From contig JAFKAC010000030.1 of NCBI GenBank assembly GCA_025766275.1, positions 1 through 64,000 on the forward strand: a stretch of DNA of 64,000 bases. Reading direction: 5' to 3'. The position numbers were made by a program, and so were the translations under genes. Positions 1 to 12,655 of this stretch are shown piece after piece (the first letter of the stretch is position 1; each line of letters starts with the position of its first letter). The notes below the pieces were generated by a model. It did no database searches and was not told the DNA's origin. It saw nothing but the letters and a program-made list of their open reading frames with translations. Source of the DNA: Lactarius indigo. Taxonomy: Eukaryota > Basidiomycota > Agaricomycetes > Russulales > Russulaceae.

Positions 1-2623
1 TTCATGCCAGAAATGATAATTTAATTACGGAACAGAGGAATTTGAATAACGAAATTAAGTCACTCGGCATTTGTTCGGTCCAACGGGACGAGGAGTAATA
101 AACGTCTCGATGATCTCGGAACGAGCAGAAATCGCAGAAATTTTCAGTGCCTAACACGTCGTACAACCTACTTGCATCAAACAGAGGCGATGCCAATCAC
201 AATATATTTATACGACACGTGGAATTTGGCGCTGGAATGGTGACTGAAGTCTTTTCCCAGACATGGACAACGGGCATGGAAGAAAAGGGGGCCAAAGTTA
301 GACTGATGGGCTAACTATCTGACGTTACAAGCAATTTGGGGAAAGTGTTCCGCTTTCAAGACTAGCGTCTGTATTTAGTTTCATCCATGCGATGCAACGA
401 GGCTGGCGCGCCGTGGCGCAAATAGTGATCTCATCTACGTGAGTGATCATGAGCTTTGCGGCCTTAAAGGCGGAAGTGCCACTGGCAGCGCGGGAACATT
501 TACGAAAATCCCACAGGGGGGTCGTAATGCATAATGCAAAACCTTGACTGGAGTCCGAAATAAATGTTCACGTTTCTTCATGCGGACAAATCAGGGGGTG
601 GTTCGAAAAGGAATATCAGACCCATAGGCGTATTTCTATGTTACAAGGATAGGGATCACTGCAAAACACCAGGCGTTCTTTCCTGAGAACAAACAGGAAG
701 CCCCGCAACTGCAACGTACTTCTGTTTCTACCTCACAATATCTGGGCGCGAGCTTGTGCGCCCAATGAGAAATCACGATGATTGGGCATTGCCATTGGGC
801 AGCTGGTGTCGTGTTTGCACAATGGTCTACAAAATAGACGTGAGCGGCGTCGCTCAAACCCGACGTGTCATCGCGAAAATAATAACCTCGACATTCTGCA
901 ATGCTTTATTGGCCTCTTTAGCATACCGCTTTGCTTGTCGTATCGTGCCAGGAGAGACTGGCCGTCCTCGGCCTGAAATCTTCAGCACTGCGACGACGTA
1001 ATGTTTGAGCCTGACTATCATCGCTGGATGATGCGAACCCGCCACTCACCGCTCGATCCATCCTTCCGCTGCCGCTCTGTCGTGGGGTTCCACACGAAGT
1101 CGAGTAGGTATTCGGCACCATGCATCCGCCCATCGCCACGTTCCAATAGTTTTCCAGGCATCAGGTTGTCGAGCTTTTCATAGACAAAGGGCCAATGTTC
1201 AGATGTAGGGGGAGAAAAACCGATGATCCATCTTCCAGCGATGCTGCGAGCTTAAATAGGGGAAAGTGCAAGGCCCTCTACTGCACCGTAGAACAAAAAG
1301 CACACGATGCCGAGTGACCATTACGATTATGAACAAATGAATCCGCAGGGTACCGAGATTCGGGACCGATTTGGTTTCGTCCCTCTCGGTGCCAACTTAC
1401 ACCCTTGCGGGGATTCAGCGTCCGCCGAAAAGGGGAAAGGCTGACACCTTCATCATTTGGAGCATTGAGGACCAATTAATCAACGCTTCAGACGCTCCGA
1501 TTCGTCACGCGTCAAGTAAGGTGTGCTGCGGCTGTGATGTACTGTAGTGCGGAGGTCATTAAGGGTCGCAGCAAAGGGTGATGGGTCCTGGCCAGAATAA
1601 CACCGTGGACGACGCTGAGTCGCTGACAAATAAGTTGACCAGACAGATGTGCGCCCATGTACAGTTACAGAAAACTGAAACTGAAATCTATACTTTACCC
1701 AAATTGATCTAAACGTACGACTGTAGGGCGAGCCGTTAGCGAGCCAAAAGAAGAGAGCATGTGAGAGTGGCAGCGCCAGGGTACATACTTAGCTTCTGTT
1801 CGCTTTTGTGATCATGGACATAATTAGGTGTGCTTCGATCCGGCAAGCACCCCAGATCGCCACGGAGGTAACGAGCAGCTCGGAAGCTCCGAACCGGGAA
1901 GCCGAATCCAACAAGAGCCTGGAGGCAGTGGACAGGTGGCTGTTGATCATAACGTAACCCAATCGGAGAGAACATGTTCCGGTATGGAAGCTAAGAAGCA
2001 CTTCACTGCAGCGCATGCAGCTAGAGCGGTTCTTCAAAAGAACATGAACACAAGCGTAGCTGGGCTGAGAAGAGTAACTAGAAGGGGGCCACGTGTGCAC
2101 ACCGGGCGCTAATTTATAGACATGTCGTCAAGTAACCAACGACCAGGCAACCTCATAGAACAAGCCCATAGTCAAGATGCGAAACGACGCAACACATAGC
2201 AGCACAAAAAAGCGACGATTGGTCGTCCTCCACTTCGCCGTCAGAGGGATGCGTTAATGGTGGGCCGTAAGCGTTTACGTAGTGTGCTGTATACAATGCA
2301 AACTCGCTGAACCCAAACCACTTGTCCCATGGAGCTTCAAGGACGATGCGTTGTATGAGAAACCTACGCCAGTGCTGGTGGTACAAATACACGCTTGCCA
2401 TACTTGAGCATTGCATTGTCCGGAAAAGGTGTCATTAGATGTGTTTGCCACAAATCAAGATTGAGCTAAATCCACTCCTAGGTGGGATAATTAATACAAA
2501 CGAACGGCTTAACAGCGGGAACTACGAACCACTATAACCGCAGTAGGGTCTAAACATTCGTATGTTCACAGCAGATGTCGTGCTTCGCCAAACGTACAGA
2601 ACAATTGTGCCGTGAAGCCGCCA
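1..2623. other. No supportable gene (left edge)
   Basis: I see only short open frames on both strands and no recognisable domain. The longest suggestive stretch is a minus-strand frame at about 2153-2416, rich in aromatic residues and without clear splice partners; it might be an exon of an unrecognised gene. A minus-strand frame at the very edge (2-196) could be an exon running off the window, but nothing supports it beyond its being open. Confidence 0.4.
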
Positions 2624-5600
2624 TCACATGATGACGCGAACGCCACCGTACTCGGCTAACTCCCATGGATGGTCCCGGCCGAGTGAAACCACACACATTC
2701 GGCTTCGTGGAACTTCGAGGGTGTGAGAAGTTGCTTCAACGAGCTGTTTGTTTGTTGTTTTAAGTTACTCCATCCACAGCCAAATCAAGAAAAAACTGCG
2801 AACTCACCGTCGGGTTGAAGGCGCCTGAAACGAAGGCGAGACTTGAAAACGAGTTAGAAAGATGGGACGCACGATAAGACGGAATGGAATAGGCAATAGT
2901 TAAGATACGGACTCGACAGTGATCGTTGGAAACGCTTCATCTAAGAGACGCGCGTTCGGATGGAGCTCGCTGGGTATCGCATCAATGGTTCTGTACGCAT
3001 GGACGAATATGACCGTGCGTGCATCCGGCACGTTCTTCTGCACGGAGAGTAATGCGCGAAGCATGACATGGATCTAGATAAGAGTGTTATAGCGTTATAG
3101 CAGAACAAGTGCAGACTAGGTTCAAAATAGAGACGCACGTCGTCGTTCTTTATCCACACACAGACACGGGCCGCTCGACGCGCCTTGTACCACGACACCA
3201 ACCGGCGTTGCCACCCCCGGGTCAACCTCCATCGCAAAAGCGGGCCGGTCGAGTAGAGTTGTAGAGCGAGCCTCAGAACAGTTGGCTGAGCACTTGTTGC
3301 GAATAATGCGATGAAAACCACTGCAAAGACGCAGCAAAAACGCCAAGGGAAATGGGGCTGCGCATGCACATAGAGGATGAGCGAGGAGAGAGGTAAGCAA
3401 AGGACATCCACGTACGCGAGCGCGATGTTGCCTGTAAATGTTACAATGACCACCACGAAAGCCATCAGGAGTGTGAATATTCCTGAGTATGGTGGGCGGG
3501 ACAAGCCGGGACGGTTTAACTTCAGAAGGAGACAGGAAACCGCGAACTGCGACGCGATCAGACAAGATTCTACGACAATCGACGTTACTTACCAGAAGGA
3601 GCTGGAATAAAAAGGCTACAGAGAACACGTATGAGACAGTCAACAGGCTCATCCCCGAGCCAACGTAAAGTAATAAGGATAGTCCGGTAGAGAGTAGCGT
3701 TGCAATGTGCTGACTTCCCGTTATTGGGAGCCTCAGACTGAACCAATGTGGCAGAATATGGTCGCTGCGGAGAATCGCACAACGTCAACATCCTCGATGC
3801 GACATAAAACACATTTGACTTACTGGGCCATGCGGTCGAGTAGCTGGATAGCTGTGACCGTTCCGGTCATCACGCCACCGAGGAGCACGGAAACGGCGTC
3901 TATCAAAACTAAAATGCGAAGCCAGTTCCCGCCCGAGAGGCTCCCAAGGGCCGACAGGACGTTCGACCCATTCACGATAGCGTCTACCGGAAGCAACGCG
4001 CACGCAAGCAGGGAGAGAACGGTGTTGAGAATAGCCGAGACGACTATCAGGTTTCGCAGTATGGCGGCGTAGTCTTTGGGCGGATCATTTCGATATAGGA
4101 CGGCGTGCATTCGAAGCCTAAAGAGTCGGTTATATATTATATCCGGGGCGAGGTGTCTCCACGGGCCAACACAAGTGCATACCCGTGACTCCGAGAAACG
4201 CAACGCAAACGCCATAAAATATTGCGCGTGCGGTCTCAGCCGCAGTGCCGGGGCGCAGGGCCCAGTTTTGCTTCAAAATGGTAGAATGGGGATCGTGGGT
4301 AGCCCAGTGCACGATACCCGTGACCGCTAGCGCGGCCATCACCAGAATCTAGAGAGTATTTGGTCAGGACTTATGGGGGACCGCAGAGTAAACGAGTAAT
4401 GCGTGCATGAAATACGAATACAGCTGCTGTTGCGGAAGCGTTTTCTTTGATCCCAGCAAGGGCCAGAACGCCAAGCGCGACAAGGAATAGGATTGCCAAC
4501 ACGCTCGCTGAGACGGGCATAGAATGGATCTCAGCGCTGAGATAAGCGCTCGCGGTCGCTGCGGACACCGCGGACGTAGCCACCGCGTCTAAAAGCGTTG
4601 CCGCTGCCCCAATAAGCGCCATCGTCTTCCCCGAAAACTGTAAGAGGTAGATGTAGTTCCTAGAAAGTGACGTGAGCTCAGGTGTTGGTGCAGATAGAGA
4701 AGAGACACACGATCCGTTGATGCGAACGCTAGAAGCAAGCTCAAGCAGGAGAGGTCGGAAAAATAGAAGGAGTAGTGAAGCCGTCAGCAAGCAAAGCGGT
4801 GAGTATATTCCTGTCTCCAAATCGTCAGGCAGGACAGATAGTCAACGAAAGAGACATTACCGGCCGCGGCGACGACGAGTGGAAACGCGTAGAAGACGCT
4901 TCCAGAGACGTCATTACCGGAAACGGACAATGCAGCCAGATGTCCGAGGACTTGGCGCGGGCCGCTCAAACGACTCTCAGCGTCTCTCAGGTCCCCGAGG
5001 CTAATGTCTAAGTAGCGCATTGAGCCCCATCCCTAAAGGTAAAAATTCATTTTAGGAAGGACGACGCGGGATAGAGGGACTCGGAATGTTTTACGGAAAA
5101 CTCCCACTCAGCGTTCGAATGAGGCACACGAGAGTGAGAAACCGTCATCTTGAGACTGTTGTCTCCTCGTCTACGGCGTTGGCGACGGACAATCTACGCG
5201 GAAGGACGAAAGTGGAGGGAGTCAGCACGCGCGTAGACGCAAACGCGTAAGAGCGCGCGAATCGAAACAGGGAGGCAGGGGTGACGAGACAAAACATTAC
5301 CGTGTAGAACTCGCTCTGGGCGAACGAGGGCAGACCTGGCCGCGCATGTGCGGTGGTTTTGACAGTATCCTCCACCAGCGATGGCCCCGGCTCGACATCG
5401 ACGTTGTTCCATTCTGACGAGTCGTGCGGTGCTGTACCTTCGACGAGTGAAGGAGGCTCGTGTCCCTCGTAAACACCCTCCAATGTGGGCGACTCCTGAA
5501 CCCCCAGCTCCACCGAGTCCGACACGTCATCGCGTAGGCATTTTTCGTCGTGATGCTCCTGAGAAGACGGTGGCACGTCTGACTCGGGCGCACAAACTTC

Positions 5601-5630
5601 TTCAAGCCCCGGTGTTTCCACGTCGGTCAT
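2624..5630 (-). CDS. APC-superfamily amino-acid permease, multi-exon, with apparent 1-nt frameshift
   Basis: Predicted plasma- or organelle-membrane transporter of the amino acid-polyamine-organocation superfamily. An acidic soluble N-terminus of about 110 residues (exon 5630-5301) is followed by small exons (5193-5143, then from 5032) encoding many hydrophobic segments. Family-typical stretches are MRYLDISLGDLRD, the membrane segment around IYLLQFSGKTMALIG, GFECTPSYIEMI, and GNWLRILVLIDAVSVLLGG. The soluble C-terminus (with RTVIFVHAYRTIDAIPSEL and LLDEAF) ends LAEYGGVRVIM just before a TGA at 2626-2624. I begin at the Met at 5630; an in-frame Met at 5696 is possible. After GFECTPSYIEMIRP the frame must shift to continue as KDYAAILRNL: one base seems missing near 4081. 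One intron near 4351-4410 appears to need a GC donor. The rest reads cleanly, so the gene is either recently disabled or has an assembly error. Substrate unknown. Confidence 0.8.
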
Positions 5631-6522
5631 TGATGCAGTGATACAGGCAAGCGCGTTATTTGGACGCGAGAAACTGGCGAAAGGGAGAAGGCCCAAAACG
5701 GGGTCGTCAGGAGTAATGAGATGGACCTAGAGTGGGACCAGAGCCACTCAGATGAAAGAGGCTCGGGCTGAAGTCCTGCAAAGGGGCAATCCCCGATCAG
5801 ACATACAGTACAGTAAGCCGTGGCCAGCAAGTTTCCATTATTCTTGTTGCCCCCCACAACAGGAGACTTTCAACTCCGACCATAATTTTTTTCCAAGAAT
5901 TATTTCAGCCCAGAACGCTGCAGTGACGCAGAGACCGTCAAAACCCACTCATGAAAAAAGGCAGTGGAAATCAGGGCACAAATGTTAATGCATGCTGTTG
6001 CATATAAAAAGGAAGTCGCAGTCTATTCAAAAATGTTTCCCCATCCGTGAAGATCTAACTTAGGGGTGACAGAAGCTTTCGTAACCATTACCAGGACTTA
6101 CTAATTACGTAACAAACCCAGAGCCGCCTTTTTACTTACCTCTGCGGGCTGACTTTCTCGTCCCGTCGATAATCGCGAGACCATTTCAAGTCCACTCGAG
6201 GCCAAGGTGGGAGGCGCTCAAGTTGGTATTGTTTTTTTTTTTTTTTTTTTCCGTTGCATGCTTGGTTTTATGTTGCAAATCTACTAAAGGCACGTGATCA
6301 CTGTTGGGGTCTTGGCGCAATAAGCTGGTGCCTGATTTCATTCGTCGATGGCGGGACAATCATGGCATCAACTGCACCACTACCAGACGACAGGAATCGA
6401 TGGCATCTAGTAACACATCCACAAAGAACATACACACAACAAGACTTTGTCGTCGCCGTCTTCTCTTGTGCCAATTCAAGGTTTACGCTCGCATCCTACT
6501 AAAACCCACGCCGTCCTCCCGC
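5631..6522. other. Intergenic region with poly-T tract
   Basis: Lies between the 5' end of the permease gene and the 3' end of the eRF3 gene, so it should hold the permease promoter. It contains a run of about 20 T at 6231-6250. A TATA-like TATAAAAAG sits near 6004 but on the plus strand, which does not fit either neighbour. No coding signal seen. Confidence 0.5.
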
Positions 6523-8632
6523 TTAGGCGGCCGCGGCGTTGTTGCGGATGCTGAGGTTCCCCGTGGCCTCGGAGAGCTCGTCGGTGTTGCCTTCAACGAT
6601 CCTTGTAACCTAGATATAAAGTTAGATAGAAGCGATCAGTTTCCTGTGACACGCGAACCTTTCCAATGGCCACCGTTTTTCCTGTTCAAGAGGTAATGTT
6701 TAACGAAACGATGCCAAAAGGAAGGAAGATACGAGTTATTACCTTCGTCGCGCAGTGTGAAGCGGCCAAGTTGGGGATAATCTACGAAGCGCTCTACACA
6801 TATTGGCGCTGTCGTCTCTATTAATGCGACGATGCGTTGGCCCTTCTTTGCAAACTGTGGCGGCTTGCGCGACTTGCGACCTGTCGTCTTGTCAAAGTAG
6901 TGCAACAATGCCTGGTTCCATGGTCAGGTCTCTCGACCAACGCGGACAATGGCGCGTAAACGTACCGAGAGCGTCACCTCCTCCGCGAGGGTATGCACGT
7001 GCATGACGGCCGAGTATCCCGCGCAAATGATGTTCTTGTGGTCCAGGACGGCAAGCTGCGCCTCGAACTGACGCACGGCATGCACCGGCTTCTGCAGGCT
7101 GGTAAGCACGAAGCCCGGGCTGATGTCTTCGTCCTCGACACCGCGCAGGCGGATGCGCACGTTGTCCCCAGAGACGGCCAGGTTCACCTCCTCTTCCAGT
7201 TCGTTGTACATCGCCGCGACCTCGACCTCGTCTCTGTTCGGCATGAGCAGGAGCGTGTCACCTTTACGGATATGACCTGATTCGAGCTTGCCGACAGCGA
7301 TCGTGCCCATGTCTTTGTATTTTTCGGAGATCGGAATCATTACCGGCGAATTCGTCTTGCGATCGACCATCGGCATTTTATCGAGGTGCTCGAGAAGCGA
7401 AGGCCCCCTGTGAATCACGTTCACCTACGAGGGGAGGCCAATGATAGAAATGATGACGCACTCCCACCACGCACAGACCGACTTTTCGACCCGGTCCTTG
7501 AGATTGGCACCTGTGTATGCGGATACGGGTATCCAGGAAATGTCCGTCTTGACGTGGAACCCGGCGCCCCGCACAAAAGGCGCCAGCTTCTCCTTGATCT
7601 CCTCGTAGCGCGCCTTGTCCCATCGGACCGTAGGGTCATCCATCTTGTTGATAACGACGACGATCTTATTCACGCCAGCTGTCTTGACGAGCATGATGTG
7701 CTCGCGGGTCTGCCCGCCCTTTTCGAAGCCCGTCTCGAACTCGCCCTTACGCGCGGAGATGACAAGCAGCGCGACGTCTGCCTGCGCGGCGCCGGAGATC
7801 ATCGATGGGACGAACGTCTTGTGTCCCGGCGCGTCGAGAATGGTGTATCTCCGCGCCTTGGTCTCAAAGTAGGCACGGCCGACTTCGACAGTCTTGCCCT
7901 TGGAGCGCTCCTGGGGCGTCGAATCGAGCGCCCAGGAGAGGTACCAGGTCTCCCGGCCGGCCTCCTTCGCCTCGCGTTCGTATTTCTCCATCGTACGCTT
8001 GTCGACCGTCCCGCTCAGGAAGAGGATGTTCCCGCCCATCGTACTCTTCCCCGCATCGACGTGTCCGATAAAGACGATGTTCAGATGTTCCTTTACTAGA
8101 CCCAGCGCACCTCGTCAGCCCGCGCGTATGAGGAAAATGGGGGAGAGAATCGAGAGTGAAGGAGAAGGAGTGACGCACTGTCGCCGAATAGATCATCCAG
8201 CACTTCCTGGTCTGCGACCGTCGCCACCTCCTGAGCCACCGCTGCCGTGTCCGTCTTTGCACGCCCCATCGTGAACGTCTTGGATACTGGCGCAGGAGAC
8301 GTAGCTCCGGGCGTCCGTGTAGGCGTGGAGGAAGATGACGGGGGAGCTGCTTTTGCTTGCGCCGTTGGAGGTTTCGCGACGGGTGGTGGAGCGGCTTGTG
8401 CGGCACGAACCGGCTCAGGTTCTCGAGCTGCCGCAGCCGGGGGTGCTGCGGGGGGAGGCTTAGGTCCCCCGATGTTGAGGCTGATCGTTGGTGGAGGCGG
8501 TGGGGGTGTATCCGGCTCTTCAGGACGAGAGAATGCAGGGAGAGGTGGTTGCTGAGACTGCGGTTGTTGCTGCGGTGGGCTGAACCTCTTTCCTGGAACG
8601 AATTCGAAAGCAGAAGCGTTGAGTCTGCTCAT
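6523..8632 (-). CDS. SUP35: Eukaryotic peptide chain release factor eRF3 (GTPase)
   Basis: Translation termination GTPase that binds eRF1 and acts at cytoplasmic ribosomes. Six exons join in frame to 602 residues: 8632-8179, 8095-7462, 7407-6966, 6911-6743, a 23-nt exon 6681-6659, and 6609-6523. Residues 4-13 (LNASAFEFVP) fit the PAM2 consensus that binds poly(A)-binding protein, as in other eRF3 proteins. A Pro/Gln/Ala-rich low-complexity N-terminus of about 150 residues follows, shorter than the yeast prion and M domains. The EF-Tu-like GTPase domain has G1 GHVDAGKST (162-170), the switch stretch GKTVEVG, G3 DAPGH (239-243) and G4 NKMD (301-304). Beta-barrel domains 2 and 3 follow and end with GNTDELSEATGNLSIRN. 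The start is the Met directly before the PAM2 motif; an upstream in-frame Met at 8680 is less likely. No breaks seen, so the gene looks functional. Confidence 0.96.
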
Positions 8633-8810
8633 CTTTGAAGAAAAAGCGAAAAGAGTGTTAGGATAGACGTGGACGAACACAAGGAAAGTAAAAAGATTTT
8701 GGGCGTTATAATCTTATCACGGAGCGGCCGGCCGGCCATCTGATCAGACGTCATTGACTCATTGACGGCCACAAGACGATCCTATACAGTGACAATACAG
8801 TACTCCTACG

Positions 8811-10515
8811 TTATGTTCTCTCTTTTCGTGCCCAGGCATCTACCATCTCCTTATCCAAGCTAATACCATGCGCAGCCTGCAAATGCCGACGTAGGTCGTA
8901 CGCACGTCTAAACACATACTCACAAGGGGCAGCATCTTCGCCCCACAAATTCTGCCTATCCGCTGGCAGTGATGACGGAAGGCCCTCCATATTTGGATGT
9001 GGGCATTTCAATGGCGCATGACCGCTGGTAGAGCGCTTCGCATACGCGACCCCGGTGATCTCGTCGATAATTGATGTGCCATGCGACGTCGCATGTTGAG
9101 TCTTTCGTTTCTTCGGCCGGGTCCGGGTCCCCTCCCCATCGCTAGACTCGCCATCCGCGTCTGCATGTCGCTCAGCGTCCTCGTCGTCTTCATCGTGACC
9201 GTTGTTGTGCCCGCGAGCTTGATGCCGTTGTAAGATGTGCTTGTAGCCAAACGCACGTCCACAGCCATCAACCGTACAAACAAAATCCCGTTTGCCCAGA
9301 TGCGTAATGGCATGGTGGGTCGTAAGGGCCTTTTTCTGCGAGAATTGAGGCATCAGGCTACGATCGCGACCAAAAAAAAGTTGCGCACAGATTTAAAGTC
9401 TTTCGTGCATCCCTCCACCTCGCACTTCCAATCGCGCCCAACTTCGCCGCCCCGCCGACGCTTCCGTGGTACCGCCTCATCTTCCTCCGAACTCGCGTGC
9501 TCGTGCTCCTCAATCGCCCTCTGCTCGTGCAACCTCAAGTGGGCGCGAAGGCCCTTTTGTGCCGAAAACGTCCTGCCCGCACATTCTTCATGAGGGCACG
9601 TGGGCGGATGCATCGTGCGGATATGGTGTTGTAGCGCAGTCCAAGTTGGGTAAAACGCCGATTCTGGACCGGCGCGGCAGGTAGCATTCACGCAGGTATA
9701 ACGATTTTCTGCAGAATAGAGAGTGAGAATGGGATCCGTGCAACGGCGTAAAGTACCCACCCTCGTGCACTTTTAGATGGGCACGGAGTTTTTGATTTGT
9801 GCTGAACGACTTGTTACACTCCTCGTGATCACATTGGAATGGCTTTGTCCCCGGCGAGGCGTGTTCGCTCGCCAGATGAGCCCGTAGCCTGTGATGCTTG
9901 AGGAAAGCAGCTGTGCACTCTGCATGGTTGCACTACATAACGGTCATCTCATGTAGAGAGGAGCGAACCGACAAACCCCACCTTGAAAGGTTTTTCGCCA
10001 ATGTGTATGACTTCTTTATGCGCTCTGAGGTGCTGGGCCGTCCAGAATCGCTTGTTGCAGTCGGACTCTTCACAGACAAAGGGTCGGTCCGACTCAGGCA
10101 GGTGGGAACGCACGTGAGCTTGCAGATGGGTTTCGCGAAGGTATGACTTATTGCACGTTGTGCAAACGAACGGGCGCTAATTACAAAATTTTATCAGCCC
10201 GACGATACGGAAGGGGGTGTGATCGATCTGCCCTACATCGCCAGTGTGAGACCGCTCATGCTCTTCCAGACGGGAGGGTTTAGCGTAGGATTTGTCGCAG
10301 CCATCGAAAGTGCATTTGTATATGCGCTTGGGGTTAAGCAGGAGCCTCCCATTCACGATCACGGGTTGGCGAGATGTACTTGCGGTGGGTTTAACGACGG
10401 GCTCATATTCAGACTCTGACGCAGCAGATGCGCCAGAGAGGTGCAAAACGAGTGGACTAGGGACCTTGCCCGCCTCGAGCACAGAGGTCGCAGAAAGAAC
10501 GGGGGAGACAGACAT
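8811..10515 (-). CDS. TFIIIA-like C2H2 zinc-finger protein
   Basis: Probable RNA polymerase III factor TFIIIA, which binds the internal control region of 5S rRNA genes and 5S rRNA. Five exons join in frame to 496 residues: 10515-10237, 10176-9982, 9932-9761, 9708-9389 and 9335-8811. After an N-terminus of about 65 residues rich in Ser, Ala, Val and Pro come about nine consecutive C2H2 fingers, most with the CX4C spacing typical of TFIIIA (for example CTFDGCDKSYAKPSRLEEH, CDHEECNKSF, CPHEECAGRTF, CTVDGCGRAFGYKHILQRH). An acidic Asp/Glu/His linker with a basic RTRPKKRKTQH patch, probably a nuclear localisation signal, precedes a last isolated finger-like CEYVFRRAYDLRRHLQAAH. The many tandem CX4C fingers plus a late detached finger match fungal TFIIIA; another polyzinc-finger factor is the main alternative. 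It lies just upstream of eRF3 in the same orientation. Confidence 0.82.
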
Positions 10516-12040
10516 TTGGCCAGTGAGGCTCGTGAGTCGGTCACGGGACTCCGTCGCTTCAAAAATTTGCGATTGCTTGGCTTTGTTGTGACGTATTGGT
10601 TAACACCCTAACCTTTGGTGAATTGTCGTTGAACTGACCCTGAGTGTCTTCTGCACGAAGACCCGTATTCCCCACAATGTCACCATTCCATGAATAGTCG
10701 TGATCCCAATACACCCTTTTTCAGATGAAGCGATGCCCATCTACTGGACCTTTCTGGAAGTTTAACAAGCCTAACCAAGAGACTAACCGTGCTGCACTCA
10801 GTGCACTTCCAGCGCTGGCATTTATCCCTAACGGTACACATAGTTTCGGGAGTACGCAACCCTATACATCACATCAGAAAATGGCCTCCGGTACAGTACA
10901 GACCCGTCTTTCGTCAACACCGAAGGCGAAGTAAGGCAAGATCTGCTTGCCCGATTTTGCGCCGACGCATATAGAAGGCTCGCTTAAGGTGTGTCCGGTT
11001 CTAGAGAACGTTCTTGCAGCAGGGGGCACTGCGCAGAAGTTGTTCTAGTCAACCATGTCTATACACGGGGCCCAACATTCTCTCCGGTGACATATCACCG
11101 GTCACCGCATTCCACCGGCACCTAGTGTAGCCTATGGCCCTACTTCTCGGCCCGGAGCCCTTGATCGAACCATAGCCATATCGGTCTGGGGCATCGGCCA
11201 GTCGAAGCACGCACGCCCAACCAGATCGCGTACTCACTATCGATAACGCAGATAACGCGAGGTATGGAAGCTAGGATGTTGCGGCTGTTCTTACCTAGTT
11301 AGTACCTTTTGCGGCCCACCGGAGACCACCACCGTGACGCGTGAGGTCGTTCAATGCCTAAATGAGCCTACGCAAGGACGTGTTGCCGTGTCTGAAAATC
11401 GGCTCACACCTAGCCGCCTCGCCGGAGGACGTGGGCCTGCGAACTCTGTGACTGCCGTCATTGCGTCCTCAAGACTCCCCAATTAGACGTTATTCAACAC
11501 GTTACACATGTATGAACTTCCATTCCTTGCCTGATTAGTGTGTAGGACAGGCCCCCGGCACGGGTTTACGAACAGCAAGATTCCAGACTTGATTTCAGAC
11601 TACCATTACCACTGGGCTGTTGCCACCTGTAAGCAGCCCTACGATCCTCCTGAACCCCCCATTTGCCTTTGTCCGTGACACAGAAGAGTCGCGGCTGTAC
11701 ACCCGGTGTTAGCGTTGTGAGTGTCTGCTATACTGCGTGCGTCCCTGACGCTGACTTGGTATCGACATCAGCGTCACACATTCTGGGCCTGGGCCTAGAC
11801 TATCTAAAGTTTCCCCAGTCCTCCGGTGAGTGAAAGGATGAGTCCATCTTGAACGGAATCTCCCGACAATGGATTGACCGGGTTTCCCAGTACAGTTAGT
11901 TCAAGTTCGCCTGCTCCGGAACAGCCACCTACCTGGCTGTACCCGGCGACTATATGAGTGGACAGCATAATCCCACCAAAGCTTTAAATAAAGGCCCGCA
12001 TTACTACGCTTATTCCTCAACTCCTTACTCAACTCACAAC
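10516..12040. other. Gene-poor intergenic region
   Basis: No recognisable gene on either strand. The longest plus-strand frame (10725-10934) has no homologue I know and no splice partner. The region contains the presumed promoter of the zinc-finger gene. A TTTAAATAAA-like box near 11982, about 60 bp before the start of the next plus-strand gene, could serve as its TATA element. Confidence 0.4.
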
Positions 12041-12655
12041 ATGTCGCCCATTCCACCTATCGATGTTCCATTCTTCAGACCTTTGAAAACCGTAGAGGAA
12101 GCCGACAGACTAATGCAACACGCTCACGTCCTCTACGAACAACACGGGCACATCCTGAGACCCACAGAGCGCACTTTGGCCGACGATAGAATGACATTGT
12201 GAATAGCATTTTCCTCACTGCGCTATGCCCGATTCTGAAAGACCCTCTTCCACAGCGCCACGGATGTCAGACACGGTGTAGAAGAGAAGTTTTGGCTGGC
12301 CCAAGCAAAGCAGGCAAGCCTGTATTCCGGCCGGGCCCAAGAAGCATCTAGACTGTCAAGGTTGTTGGCCCCATCCCCTCCCCCCGCCGAGGTACTGATG
12401 AGTTCTTTCTTGTTCCACCAGAGGTTTGTCGACGATGCAATCGAAATTCGGGGCCGGAAAGAGGGGCCTTTTTGCGCCTGTGCCGCAATAGGGGTAGGAG
12501 GTCGTGTGCGGGCGGTGCAGACGGGTTCAGGGTTGTCCCTTGGCTCGGCCAGTCGGTTCTTCGTCCAAGCTAATGGGCTACTTATAACCTCACAACTATT
12601 GTACCGTAATTCTAATGTCTGTCAAGTCTCGATGGCCAAGTCGCTAAACACTTGA
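12041..12655 (+). pseudogene. Small basidiomycete-type protein gene, degenerate paralogue of 15204-15668
   Basis: Exon 1 (12041-12198) encodes MSPIPPIDVPFFRPLKTVEE and continues with LYEQHGHILRPTERTLADDR, closely parallel to the intact gene at 15204. Exon 2 (12256-12360) gives DVRHGVEEKFWLAQAKQA, matching GVEGKSWLAQAEQA there. Compared with its paralogue exon 2 is one base shorter, and the donor that should read GTAAGT reads GTTGTT. With the paralogue's splice pattern exon 3 (RFVDDAIEIRGRKEG, from 12421) is out of frame. Retaining the intron instead leaves an open frame to about 12655, so a longer altered protein is conceivable. The family is small, charged and helical, of a kind common in Agaricomycetes; function unknown. 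Confidence 0.5.

Noticed and set aside
1..2600. Extra exons of the permease or another housekeeping gene in the first 2.6 kb
   Set aside because: The permease has its natural stop at 2624 and no domain is visible further left.
8247..8555. Gly-rich plus-strand frame opposite the eRF3 N-terminus
   Set aside because: Complement of Pro/Ala-rich codons of eRF3; no independent coding support.
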